Shown here: positions 37,319 to 46,202 of the stretch, in pieces
Position numbering within the stretch: the first letter of the stretch is position 1
Layout of the letters: the number at the start of each line of letters is the position of its first letter
Origin: JAGVSR01 sp963750715
Lineage (GTDB): Bacteria > Pseudomonadota > Alphaproteobacteria > Rhizobiales > Hyphomicrobiaceae
Length of the DNA stretch: 64,000 nucleotides
Assembly (NCBI GenBank): GCA_963750715.1
Contig: CAVVRP010000016.1
Coordinates: 338,437 to 402,436 of the forward strand
Reading direction: 5' to 3'
Program-made: the position numbers and the translations under genes
The notes under the pieces: model-generated
Seen by the model: only the letters and a program-made list of their open reading frames with translations
Told to the model about the DNA's origin: nothing
Databases searched by the model: none

Positions 37319-37831
37319 AAAGCTCGGTGCATGGTCGTCGGGGCAAGCGCCGCTTATGCCTTCAATCGTGTGCGAATGCAAAAATCGTTCGCGCCAGAAA
37401 CGTCGTCCACGGGAGGGAATGTGTAGAATTCATCTGTAATCAGATTTTCTGACGAGATATCAATTCCGAAGACTTGCTATGCTTAAGGGAAGATGAACAA
37501 TAATACAACTATTGATTGCAGTCAGAATTTGAGTGTTTGGTTACCCGTCCAGGTAGCGACTGGAGCCGATTTCCGGCGTGCCGGTGCATTCCAGGGTGTG
37601 ATCGGCGATGTCGGCTCCACCAGCCTGCGCGAAGCCAACGGCGATATGGCCGGCGATGAGACAGCCCTCATCGATCAAGTTGATGAAGCCGAGGGTTTCA
37701 CCGACAGGGAGCCGACCGATAGCGATATCGACGATGCGGCGCTTTCGGATCGTTAGTCCGGTGGCCGCCGGCGCAAAAAAAGCCAAGCGCTGCGATGCAC
37801 CGGGTCGGTAGCCTGGGCACCGGCCCGAAGG
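37319..37831. other. der-carD intergenic region
   Basis: The 513 bp contain no gene I can support. The half next to der is AT-rich. A minus-strand open frame (37541-37786, 81 codons, with GETLGFINLIDEGCLIAGHI) and an overlapping plus-strand frame have no clear ribosome-binding site or family signature. A run of seven A near 37768 may belong to a carD terminator. Confidence 0.4.
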
Positions 37832-38887
37832 TCAGGCGGCCTTGACCTCGGCCGGGATTTCGCCTTCCTCGGCGAGGCGGCGACCGCGAGCACTCTTCGA
37901 CAGCACCTCGGTGATGCGCTGCACGGCGCCGCGATCGTCGAGCTTTTCGACAGCCGCTATCTCGCGAGCCATGCGATCCAGCGCATCCTCGTAGAGCTGA
38001 CGTTCGGAGTAGGACTGCTCCGGTTGCGCTTCGGAGCGATAAAGATCGCGAACCACTTCGGCGATAGAAATCAGGTCGCCGGAATTGATCTTGGCAACAT
38101 ATTCCTGCGCCCTGCGGCTCCACATGGTGCGCTTCACGCGCGCCCGGCCCTTCAGCGTTTCGATGGCCTTCTTAACGAGGTTCTCGTCAGCCAGCTTGCG
38201 CATACCGACGCTCGACAGCTTTCCCGTCGGAACACGCAGCGTCAGTTTCTCCTTATCGAAGTTGATGACGAACAGCTCCAGCGACATGCCAGCGATTTCC
38301 TGCTCCTCGATGCCGATGATGCGGCCGACACCGTGCGCGGGATAGACGATGAACTCATTCGTCTTGAATCCGTGGCGCTGACTGACGGGCTTGCGCTGAG
38401 CGTTCATGATCTGGCGGGCCGCCGTCTTTTCGGCGATCGACTTTGGTGTCATCGCCTGGACAGGCGCCGCTGGTGCAATCGGCGCGGTGATCTTTGTTCC
38501 GGCTGCCTTCGTGAGTGACGCCGGAACGGCGCGACCTGTCACGGCGGGCGCAGCAGCGCCTGCTACAGCCTGCACGGTGGCGGCTTTGGCATGATCGATA
38601 CCAACCATCTTCCGCTGCTCTGCAGCCTTCATGGCTTCCACGGCGGGCTTCTTGACTTCGACGGGCTTGACCTCGGGTTTGGCCTTGGCGACGATCGCTT
38701 TGGCTTTGGCAACAGTGGGCTTGCCAACGGGCTTCGCAGGTGCAAGTTTGCGAGACGCTGGTTTAGCCGAATTCGAACGCGCCCGATCGACCTTCGCGGA
38801 GGCGGCGCGAGGGGGTGCCTTTTTCGCAAGCGGAGCCACAGGCTTGCCCGCGCGGGTTTTGACGTTCGACTTTTTCTTATGGGCCAT
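37832..38887 (-). CDS. carD: CarD-family transcription regulator with histone-H1-like N-terminal arm
   Basis: CarD binds RNA polymerase beta and stabilises open complexes. The 351-residue protein carries the domain in its second half: FKTNEFIVYPAHGVGRIIGI, FVINFDKEKLTLRVPTGKLS, then the helical RVKRTMWSRRAQEYVAKINS and ALDRMAREIAAVEK. Typical CarD proteins are ~160-190 residues. Here the first ~170 residues are a Lys/Ala/Pro-rich arm (NVKTRAGKPVAPLAKKAPPR, AKAIVAKAKPEVKPVEVKKP) like eukaryotic histone H1 tails. The ATG at 38887 is the first in frame and the arm has normal codon character, so it seems translated. Confidence 0.92.
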   Translation of the reverse strand: MAHKKKSNVKTRAGKPVAPLAKKAPPRAASAKVDRARSNSAKPASRKLAPAKPVGKPTVAKAKAIVAKAKPEVKPVEVKKPAVEAMKAAEQRKMVGIDHAKAATVQAVAGAAAPAVTGRAVPASLTKAAGTKITAPIAPAAPVQAMTPKSIAEKTAARQIMNAQRKPVSQRHGFKTNEFIVYPAHGVGRIIGIEEQEIAGMSLELFVINFDKEKLTLRVPTGKLSSVGMRKLADENLVKKAIETLKGRARVKRTMWSRRAQEYVAKINSGDLISIAEVVRDLYRSEAQPEQSYSERQLYEDALDRMAREIAAVEKLDDRGAVQRITEVLSKSARGRRLAEEGEIPAEVKAA

Positions 38888-39356
38888 GCTTTCGTCTCAC
38901 TCTCTATCGTCACGCAGGTACGGGGCGATGTGCATCCGTACTCGCGGCCTCCCGAACATGGGGAAAGCCGCACACAAAACCCGGCAATGCGGCGTTTAAA
39001 CCGCCTTCCCGGGTGCCAGATCTTTCTCACCAAACAACCATTACTTCCAGTGTCTCGACATCTCGGTCTACGTAGACCACACCCTTCTTTGCGTGCGCCG
39101 GAAGTAACTGGTACGGCCTCTGATTGTTTTTTCGGTAGTTCGACGACCGGAAACGCCATTAGTTCGCCAATCGTTCGGCCTAACGTTCCAAGCCGAACGC
39201 CAGAAATATCTTATAACACATTTTTCAGGATCGTTGAAGGGAAGCCTGCCGACGCAGTGCCTTCGCGCTTAACAAAACCGCGACAGTATAGAACAGTTTA
39301 GAAGCCACCTTTGCTTCTATTGAGGCTGTTTGCCACGCCCGATGACAGTAAATGAC
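38888..39356. other. carD-fdxA intergenic region
   Basis: The 469 bp have no supported gene. The sequence next to fdxA is AT-rich, with a small inverted repeat (AGAAGC at 39300-39305, GCTTCT at 39313-39318) that could end the fdxA transcript, though it has no T run. The rest should hold the carD promoter; no clear elements were found. Confidence 0.4.
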
Positions 39357-39695
39357 CTAGTCACCCGACCCCGGATTTGAAGAAAAATATTTCTCAAACT
39401 TACCCTTTTCGTCCTTGTGAGCATCGGCGTCGGACGGGGCAAGCTTCTTGGAGGTGATATTTGGCCACTTGTCTGCGTATTCGCGATTTAACTCCAGCCA
39501 TTTCTCAAGACCAGGTTCGGCATCCGGCTTGATCGCGTCGACCGGGCACTCTGGCTCGCACACCCCGCAGTCGATGCACTCGTCCGGATGAATGACAAGC
39601 ATGTTCGCGCCTTCGTAGAAACAATCGACAGGGCAGACTTCGACGCAATCAGTGTACTTGCACTTGATGCATTTCTCATTGACGACGTAGGTCAT
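39357..39695 (-). CDS. fdxA: Seven-iron ferredoxin FdxA
   Basis: This soluble [3Fe-4S][4Fe-4S] electron carrier has 112 residues. Cluster ligands are in CIKCKYTDCVEVCPVDC and CIDCGVCEPECP. A C-terminal extension (EKWLELNREYADKWPNITSK) is typical of the alphaproteobacterial FdxA group. It lies in the conserved order helicase, S4 protein, FdxA, CarD, all on the minus strand. Confidence 0.97.
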   Translation of the reverse strand: MTYVVNEKCIKCKYTDCVEVCPVDCFYEGANMLVIHPDECIDCGVCEPECPVDAIKPDAEPGLEKWLELNREYADKWPNITSKKLAPSDADAHKDEKGKFEKYFSSNPGSGD

Positions 39696-39774
39696 TCGAT
39701 CCGCCCAGCTCCAAGTCGGTGGTGAGGTTCACCCTGAGCGAGCCTATAGCAAGGTTCGCGCAGCGCGCCAACTT

Positions 39775-40188
39775 TCACTCCCATCCCTCCTTTAAGCGAA
39801 TTGTTTCACGCCGCTGCTTCTTGGTCGGACGGCCCGATCCGGCCTCTCGATGGCCCGACATGGCAGCCGCAGCCAGATGGCACTCTTTACGCTCGACGGG
39901 TGGCGATAGATCCTCAAACAGCAGCCGCGCCTCGGGTGCCCCTTCGCGCCGCTGGCCAAGGCCGGCAATCTTGAGAACACGCACGTTGCGCTGAGCCGTC
40001 GAGGTGATTACGTCGCCAATACGGACCGCGTGAGCGGGCCTGTCCACTTTCACGCGGTTGACGCGGATCTTGCCCTCCGAGACGAGCGCTGCGGATGCAG
40101 ACCGGCTTTTGGCGACCCTGGCGAACCAGAGCCACTTGTCGAGCCGCTGCGTCGACGGGGCGTCCGCTGCGTCATCGTCCTTCGTCAC
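39775..40188 (-). CDS. S4-domain RNA-binding protein (Hsp15-like)
   Basis: The 137-residue protein has an N-terminal S4 domain: QRLDKWLWFARVAKSRSASA, ALVSEGKIRVNRVKVDRP. A basic tail (RPTKKQRRETIRL) follows. The family includes heat-shock protein 15, which recycles stalled 50S-tRNA complexes; the exact role here is inferred. Its start overlaps the helicase stop by 4 bp (ATGA), so the two are coupled. Confidence 0.9.
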   Translation of the reverse strand: MTKDDDAADAPSTQRLDKWLWFARVAKSRSASAALVSEGKIRVNRVKVDRPAHAVRIGDVITSTAQRNVRVLKIAGLGQRREGAPEARLLFEDLSPPVERKECHLAAAAMSGHREAGSGRPTKKQRRETIRLKEGWE

Positions 40189-43100
40189 GAACTTTTCTCT
40201 TTAGCTCTCTTTTCCAATGCCTCACGTAACGCACCAAGCAAAGCGAACGGGCTATCGGCATTGGCCAAAGCCTTTTTGGGAGGCGCCGCCGAGATGACAG
40301 CCGACTGGACGGAACGATCCTCTCGCCGGCGGCGATCGCCGCCGCCATGCTGTCGCGGTGCCCCACCGCGATCCCGATCCCGGTTGCCGCCGCCCTGCCC
40401 CCTGTCGCGGTCCCGATGGCGCGCAGGCTGACCTACCGGCGGCGGCTGTACTGAGCCCTCGCCTTCGCGCCGGGCAGCGCCACCTTGATGAGTTTCATGC
40501 CCGCGATGACGATGACGCTGTCGGTGATGCTCACCGTCACGGCGGGGCTGATCGGGAGACTGCACGGCCGTCCCTTCGGCGGGCGGCGCAACGGCCGCTG
40601 CCGACCCAGTATCGGATACGGCTTCAGGCGACGGCCCCGCTGTCGCCCCGGTCTGAGGCTTGCCCGCCCCGCCCTTGCAGAACCGCTCGCGCCTGTTCTC
40701 GCGCGAGGGCTTGCGCTCCTCCCCACGCTGATGACGGCGGGGCCGCCAGATCCCCTCATACTTCGGCTCGCTTTCGGTGGTTGGCGCGGTGGGAGCAGCC
40801 GCCGCAGTTTCAACGGGACCACTCTCAACCGGGACAGACGATGCCTCGACGGGAGCCGCCTCGACGGCAGCCTCGGGCGTCGCAGTCTCGCCTGCAAACG
40901 TGCTGCCAGCGCTAGTGGCGGCGGCAGGCACCACGAGCCGTCGCTCCATCTTGAAGCCGAGCGCCTGCAGCACGTTTCCGAGTTCCGCCGGCGAGCACCC
41001 GAGCGCCGACATCATCTCAGGCGTTGCATAGAACCCACCATCGCCCGTGGAGCCCTTGGGCGGCGACGATGGTTCGGCAGCGGTCCGCCGCCATGCGATC
41101 AATGGCCGGATCTGATCCGCAAGACGTTCCAGAATGTCGAAGCGCACCGCGCGCGGCCCACACACATGATACCCGGCGGCTCGATAGTAGGCTTCCGGAG
41201 TGGTGGGATTGACGGCGACGGATGTCAGACCGGAGCGCGGCGGTTCGGGCGGAGCTTGCGGATCAAGGCCATGAGCCACTGCATGCTTGACACTCCACAG
41301 CGCCAGGGTCAGGTCGGAGGCTGCGGGTTTCAGCAGTAGCGGAAAGTAGATGTTGAAGGCGCCGAAGCGGACACCATGGTTTCGCAATTGCGCGCGCGCT
41401 GGCTGGTCGAGACTTTTCAATTCCGACGCTATAGCCTCGCGCTTCAAGGCCCCGAAGTTCTCCGTCAGGCGGAAGGCGATGCCACGCGCCAGCCCTGTGA
41501 GATCTTCCGCCTTGGCGACATCGGCGAGTGGTTTCAGTTTGGTGGCAACCGATTCAGCAAGCCAGCTCTCGATCCGGGCCTGAACTTTTTCTTTATCGCT
41601 GGCCGCCAGGTGCTCATCGCACAGCATCTGCACCGATGGCTTCAGCGGGTCATCCGATGCGACGATGCGGGCGATCTCCTCGTCACGCCACAGGACCTCG
41701 CCCTTGCGTGACAGGCGAAGCGCTTCGGGCTTGGCTGCGACGACGCGGCGCGCCCTTAGGCCGAGTTCGCGCGACAGGACCTGCGCGGCGGCATGACGAG
41801 CCGCCTTGCCGTTGATCCCCTCGGCCTGCGTTTCGGGCGAGAAGCGGAAACCCTTGAGCCGGCCTACGTAATGGTTTTCAACCGTGATGGCGCCGTCTTC
41901 CCCGATATCGGCCTGCAATTCCTCCTTGTCGCGCATGCCGCGCATGAGCGCGCTCGTCCGGCGATCGACAAAGCGCTGAGTCAGACACTCGTGCAGCGCG
42001 TCGGACAGGCTGTCCTCGATGGCGCGGGTGCGGCCCTGCCAATACTGCGGGTCCTTCAGCCAGTCTGCCCGGTTGGCGACGAAAGTCCAGGTACGGATAT
42101 GGGCAATCCGATTGGTAAGCGTGTCGATGTCGCCATCCGTGCGATCTGCGAACTGAACCTGCTTGGCGAACCAGTCCTCATTGATGCGGCCTTCCGAACC
42201 CATGAGATATTTGTAGAGCGTCGACACAAGCTCGGCATGGTTCTGCGACGAGATCTTGCGGTAGTCGGGAACCTGACAGACTTCCCAAAGCCGCGTTACC
42301 GCCGCCGGCGAGGATGCCATATCAGTAACCTCGCGATCGGCGGACACGGTTTCGAGCGCGAGCACGTCATCGGCCATGCGCGCACGTGTCAGCCGTGCCT
42401 CAGATGGCATCTGGCGCAGACTTTCGCGCAGCCGTTCGAGCGAACGGAAGTCGAGATCGCGGCTGCGCCATTGCAGCACTCGTATGGGGTCGAAGGAATG
42501 GGTTTCGAGCCGTTCCACGAGGTCGGCATCGAACGGCTCGCAGCCCCCGGTAACGCCGAAGGTGCCGTTGTTCATATGACGGCCTGCCCTGCCCGCGATC
42601 TGGCCGATCTCTCCCGGCGTCAGGTTGCGGAAGTTCTGGCCGTCGAACTTGCGGGCAGCCGAAAACGCGACGTGATCGACATCGAGATTGAGACCCATGC
42701 CGATGGCGTCCGTGGCCACGAGGAATTCGACGTCGCCCGACTGGTAGAGCGCAACCTGCGCGTTGCGCGTGCGCGGGCTCAATGCTCCGAGCACCACAGC
42801 CGTGCCGCCCCGTTGGCGGCGGATCAGCTCGGCTATGGCGTAAACTTCGTTGGCCGAGAACGCCACGACGGCGGTGCGGCCGGGAAGGCGCGTGATCTTT
42901 TTCTCGCCCGAGTAGGTCAACTTCGAAAGCCGCGGCCGCGAAATGAAATTCGCGCCCGGTATCAGATCATTGATGGCGCCGGCCATTGTCTGCGCACCCA
43001 GCAGCAACGTCTCTGATCGCCCCCGCGAATGCAGCAGGCGATCCGTGAAAACGTGGCCCCGCTCGGGATCGCCTGCAAGCTGAACTTCGTCAATTGCAAG

Positions 43101-43385
43101 AAAGTCGACATCGACATCGCGCGGCATCGCCTCGACGGTGGCGACCCAGTAGCGAGCGCGCTCCGGCCTTATTTTTTCTTCGCCTGTAACGAGCGCGACT
43201 TTGTCAGCGCCGACACGGCCCGCGATCTTGTCGTAGACCTCACGCGCCAACAGACGCAGAGGCAATCCGATCATGCCGGACTCGTGCCCCAACATGCGCT
43301 CGATCGCGAGGTGGGTCTTGCCGGTATTGGTTGGCCCCAGCACCGCAGTTACATTGCGGATGCGCTTCTCAAAATCACTGCCCAT
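40185..43385 (-). CDS. SUV3-like superfamily 2 RNA helicase with Arg/Gly/Asp-rich tail
   Basis: I chose ATG at 43385 (MGSDFEKRIRNVTAVLGPTN), giving 1066 residues. Helicase motifs: GPTNTGKTHLAIERMLGHES (I), LAIDEVQLAGD (II, DEVQ), SPRTRNAQVALYQSGDVEFL and GQIAGRAGRHMNNGTFGVTG (VI). The pattern is that of SUV3/mitochondrial-degradosome helicases in Alphaproteobacteria. After about residue 830 a low-complexity tail has Ala/Glu/Val repeats and a charged section with HRDRDRGQGGGNRDRDRGG, which may bind RNA or partner proteins, ending in a short helix FALLGALREALEKR. Four-base overlap with the S4 gene. Confidence 0.9.
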   Translation of the reverse strand: MGSDFEKRIRNVTAVLGPTNTGKTHLAIERMLGHESGMIGLPLRLLAREVYDKIAGRVGADKVALVTGEEKIRPERARYWVATVEAMPRDVDVDFLAIDEVQLAGDPERGHVFTDRLLHSRGRSETLLLGAQTMAGAINDLIPGANFISRPRLSKLTYSGEKKITRLPGRTAVVAFSANEVYAIAELIRRQRGGTAVVLGALSPRTRNAQVALYQSGDVEFLVATDAIGMGLNLDVDHVAFSAARKFDGQNFRNLTPGEIGQIAGRAGRHMNNGTFGVTGGCEPFDADLVERLETHSFDPIRVLQWRSRDLDFRSLERLRESLRQMPSEARLTRARMADDVLALETVSADREVTDMASSPAAVTRLWEVCQVPDYRKISSQNHAELVSTLYKYLMGSEGRINEDWFAKQVQFADRTDGDIDTLTNRIAHIRTWTFVANRADWLKDPQYWQGRTRAIEDSLSDALHECLTQRFVDRRTSALMRGMRDKEELQADIGEDGAITVENHYVGRLKGFRFSPETQAEGINGKAARHAAAQVLSRELGLRARRVVAAKPEALRLSRKGEVLWRDEEIARIVASDDPLKPSVQMLCDEHLAASDKEKVQARIESWLAESVATKLKPLADVAKAEDLTGLARGIAFRLTENFGALKREAIASELKSLDQPARAQLRNHGVRFGAFNIYFPLLLKPAASDLTLALWSVKHAVAHGLDPQAPPEPPRSGLTSVAVNPTTPEAYYRAAGYHVCGPRAVRFDILERLADQIRPLIAWRRTAAEPSSPPKGSTGDGGFYATPEMMSALGCSPAELGNVLQALGFKMERRLVVPAAATSAGSTFAGETATPEAAVEAAPVEASSVPVESGPVETAAAAPTAPTTESEPKYEGIWRPRRHQRGEERKPSRENRRERFCKGGAGKPQTGATAGPSPEAVSDTGSAAAVAPPAEGTAVQSPDQPRRDGEHHRQRHRHRGHETHQGGAARREGEGSVQPPPVGQPARHRDRDRGQGGGNRDRDRGGAPRQHGGGDRRRREDRSVQSAVISAAPPKKALANADSPFALLGALREALEKRAKEKSS

Positions 43386-43581
43386 GGCGCAGGCCTTCCG
43401 AAACAAACGTGTGCTTTGGCATTGCACCGAGGAGGCCCGAGATCAAGGGCATAATTATATGTTTCCGTATGGGATCTAACACGCAGTAAAAGATGTTGTC
43501 TCGCCTTGCCGACATTAGGACGGCGCTCGAGAAATGTCGCCATTGTTATGATCGACAGTTCCACGATGGACAGAACAGTGA

Positions 43582-44442
43582 TCAGTTGCCCAATGCGAAC
43601 TGGCCCCGACCTGGCGTGTTGATATCGACCCGCACGGCATCGATGGAAATCGATCCCGCAATCGTCGGAATAGTCACCCGGTGCGGGACGACGAGACCGG
43701 CATTTGGTACCCGACGCAGGGCAATCTCGATGTCAGTGTTTTCCGACATGGCCTTGGTCTCGGAATTGGCGCGATAGCCCCCGATCGGCACATACCTGAT
43801 ACGGCACACCGTGAGGGGCACGGGAAGTCCTTCCGCACCAACGACCGTTTCCTGACGCCGATTGCTCAGGGCGAGATCAAAGCGCTGCTTGCCGTCGAAG
43901 ATCGCGACCTTGCGCACACACGGGTTTTGGCCTACATCCCGTGTCAGCGCCATGATCGCCGCCATGGGATCGAGCACCGACTTCATGTGCTGGTTTGTCA
44001 GCGGCACCATGTCGGGCGGGGGTACTTCGCCTTGCGGCATCAAAGTGAGGAGCGCGACGTTGGCATCCTCAAAGCCCATCTGGACGAGGCCGGACTTGGT
44101 GTTGCTTTCGAAGCGGAAGTCGTATTCGGCGGGCTTCGGTGTCAAGCCTGTCAGGCTGCCCGATCCACGCGTGACACCTTTCCAGTGAAATGCACCGAGA
44201 AGCGCGGACAACTCCACGTCGCTCTTGGCAGAGTAGCGATTGCCCTTAATGGTGTAGGAAAAGCGGAAATCGCCAATCTCGAAGCCGGCGAGCGATATCT
44301 TGTAGAGGGCGTTGACCTGCGAGGGCTGCGCGTCGGCGGCGACGGCTGAGCGGTCGGATGAGGACACCAGACCGGCCAAGGCTGCCAATCCCAGCGTCAA
44401 GGAACGCGCATTGAACGCGCGGAACGCACGACCGAACTTCAT
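43582..44442 (-). CDS. DUF3108 secreted protein
   Basis: I chose ATG at 44442 (MKFGRAFRAFNARSLTLGLA), 286 residues; a GTG at 44484 is in frame. A signal peptide ends near AVAADA. The mature protein begins VNALYKISLAGFEIGDFRFS, typical of DUF3108, with the later DPMAAIMALTRD and TVCRIRYVPIGGYRANS. It is probably a periplasmic beta-rich lipid- or polymer-interacting protein; the function is not established. Confidence 0.82.
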   Translation of the reverse strand: MKFGRAFRAFNARSLTLGLAALAGLVSSSDRSAVAADAQPSQVNALYKISLAGFEIGDFRFSYTIKGNRYSAKSDVELSALLGAFHWKGVTRGSGSLTGLTPKPAEYDFRFESNTKSGLVQMGFEDANVALLTLMPQGEVPPPDMVPLTNQHMKSVLDPMAAIMALTRDVGQNPCVRKVAIFDGKQRFDLALSNRRQETVVGAEGLPVPLTVCRIRYVPIGGYRANSETKAMSENTDIEIALRRVPNAGLVVPHRVTIPTIAGSISIDAVRVDINTPGRGQFALGN

Positions 44443-44765
44443 GACTGAACTCACTTTGTGCCGACGCTTGACCACTCTACTCACATCCGGCGACCGTTTG
44501 GACGAAACCGTGCTGATGGGCTAGGATCATCCACAAATGTAAATAGTTTGCTTATGGCCGCGCCAAACAGGGAAGGCCGTGGCCTTCCCGCCTAAAAGAC
44601 CGGCAAATCCGGCGCGGCTTGACGCCTGCTCCCGGCCCAATTATACGAACGGCGCTGCACCGAGGGATGCGAGGCCACCCGGCGTCCCATCACTATTATC
44701 GAATAAGCAAAATTCTACGCGCGCGCGCCCCCGGTGGGCAAGCTGCGCCAAGGAGCTTCACGACC
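44443..44765. other. Divergent region between the DUF3108 gene and rpmB
   Basis: The 323 bp carry promoters for two divergent genes. They contain a perfect inverted repeat at 44570-44589 (listed separately). No further gene is supported. Confidence 0.5.
44570..44589. repeat. Perfect 9-bp inverted repeat upstream of rpmB
   Basis: GGGAAGGCC and GGCCTTCCC enclose only two bases. No T run follows on either strand, so it is more likely an operator or leader hairpin than a terminator. It lies 176 bp upstream of rpmB. Confidence 0.6.
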
Positions 44766-45053
44766 ATGACGAGACGTTGCGAATTGACCGGCAAGCTGCC
44801 GCTTTCGGGGCAGCTCAACAGCCACGCCGAAAACAAGACGAAGCGCAAGTTCCGCCCCAACCTCGTGAACGTGACGCTGATCAGCGAGTTGCTGGACCGT
44901 AATGTCCGCCTGCGTATTTGCACGCAGGCGCTGAAGACGATCGAGCATCGCGGCGGCCTCGATGCGTTCCTGCTGAAGGCCAAGGACGAAGTGCTATCGC
45001 CTGCCTGCCAGCGCCTGAAGCGCGACATCGTCAAGGCTAAGGCGGCGGCCTGA
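44766..45053 (+). CDS. rpmB: 50S ribosomal protein L28
   Basis: L28 is a large-subunit protein. ATG at 44766 (MTRRCELTGKLPLSGQLNSH) gives 95 residues. The N-terminal CELTGK motif and AENKTKRKFRPNLVNVTLIS are diagnostic. The sequence follows the long-tailed alphaproteobacterial form. A strong terminator lies 25 bp downstream. rpmB next to the cobS/cobT block is a known arrangement in this order. Confidence 0.97.
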   Translation: MTRRCELTGKLPLSGQLNSHAENKTKRKFRPNLVNVTLISELLDRNVRLRICTQALKTIEHRGGLDAFLLKAKDEVLSPACQRLKRDIVKAKAAA

Positions 45054-45078
45054 TCAGGCTGAGTTACTAATTTTTTGA

Positions 45079-45115
45079 ATGAGCGCACTCCCTAAAAGGA
45101 CTGCGCTCATTTTTT
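45079..45115 (+). terminator. Rho-independent terminator of rpmB
   Basis: ATGAGCGCA (45079-45087) and TGCGCTCAT (45102-45110) form a 9-bp stem, followed by TTTTT on the plus strand. It lies between the convergent rpmB and phytase-like genes. Confidence 0.85.
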
Positions 45116-46193
45116 ATTGCTGGCCGACGATGCCCGCCGGCGGCATGGCGAACTGAAGAAGGATCGTTCGCTGCAGGAGCGTGTTGAAGTTGTCGTCTGA
45201 AACGAGCGTGAGGACGACCGAACCCGTTTCGTCTTTGAAGGCGGCAAGGCCTTCCATGTTGTCGATTTCCTGCCCGAGGCCCGCTTCCAGCAAGACTTCG
45301 CCGCTGATCACGCCGCCCGACTTGAGCTCTGTGGCCTTGATGAGTCGAAGACGCATCTTGACACCTTCGAACCAGCGAAACCGGCGCTCGAGCAGGACCA
45401 GATCTCCATCCGGCAGAACGGCGAGATCGGTCAGATCGAACCCGCCGATATCCTGAAGTGAAATAGGCTTCGGCTTTCGCTCGATCCAGATCCAGCCCAT
45501 GTGATGACCGTCATCGTCGAGGAGGCTTTCGGAGAAGGCGATGAGTTGGCCTCGTAGCGGCCCGCTGCGGGGCATAGCCATCGCCTCGAAGCCCTTGTTG
45601 CGCTCCATGCGTGAGGCTGCACGGGGAAGCGTGATGTAGCCGAGGGGTGCGGAAAACCCTTTGTCTCCAATGCGAAAGCGTCCGATGCGATGGTTGCGCT
45701 CGAAGGCGATCATGATCTCGCCGTTGCGCAAATCACCGCTGGCTAAGCTGATCGCCTCCGCATCCTTGTCGCGCTTCTTCTTCAGCGTCCGCTCATCGCG
45801 GGCCTGCAGCGGACCGATCCGAGCATTGGTAATGGCCGCCGGACGGGTGCCGTCATAGTCGAGGTCCGCCGTTAGCCAGTTTCCTTCGTCGGATACCGCA
45901 GCCAGCCGCCCACCGTCCGAACTGATAGCGAGGCCCGACCATCCCCCGAAGGCAGATGACGGCGAGGCCAACACCAAGCCGCCGCGAAACGTTAGCCGGC
46001 CGGACTGGCTGGACGAAGAGCCGGTGCCGGTCTTGTCGAAACTCGCGATCGGTTGTGCCGTGATGGCAACGGATTCTACCAGCCCTTGCTTTTCCGACTC
46101 CACAGCCCAGCCTGGGACGGCGATCGCCCGAAGCCCCACCACAACGGCAGCGCACATCAGCCATGGCATGTACGCCAAAATTCTTGAGATCAT
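45114..46193 (-). CDS. Secreted esterase-like/phytase-like beta-propeller protein
   Basis: The 359-residue protein has a signal peptide (PWLMCAAVVVGLRAIAVPGW). The body has the esterase-like phytase-family pattern: FGGWSGLAISSDGGRLAAVS, DEGNWLTADLDYDG, NKGFEAMAMPRSGPLRG, FDLTDLAVLPDGDLVLLERR and IDNMEGLAAFKDETGSVVLT. No catalytic residue can be assigned, and the family's substrate is generally unknown. It lies 9 bp after cobT and may be co-transcribed with it. Confidence 0.82.
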   Translation of the reverse strand: MISRILAYMPWLMCAAVVVGLRAIAVPGWAVESEKQGLVESVAITAQPIASFDKTGTGSSSSQSGRLTFRGGLVLASPSSAFGGWSGLAISSDGGRLAAVSDEGNWLTADLDYDGTRPAAITNARIGPLQARDERTLKKKRDKDAEAISLASGDLRNGEIMIAFERNHRIGRFRIGDKGFSAPLGYITLPRAASRMERNKGFEAMAMPRSGPLRGQLIAFSESLLDDDGHHMGWIWIERKPKPISLQDIGGFDLTDLAVLPDGDLVLLERRFRWFEGVKMRLRLIKATELKSGGVISGEVLLEAGLGQEIDNMEGLAAFKDETGSVVLTLVSDDNFNTLLQRTILLQFAMPPAGIVGQQ

Positions 46194-46202
46194 CTTGAGA
46201 GC

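Noticed and set aside
37541..37786. 81-codon minus-strand frame between der and carD
   Set aside because: It has some protein-like composition, but there is no ribosome-binding site, no family, and an overlapping frame on the other strand.
41793..43016. Plus-strand open frame of 407 codons opposite the helicase gene
   Set aside because: It mirrors the helicase coding frame and has no motif or ribosome-binding site.
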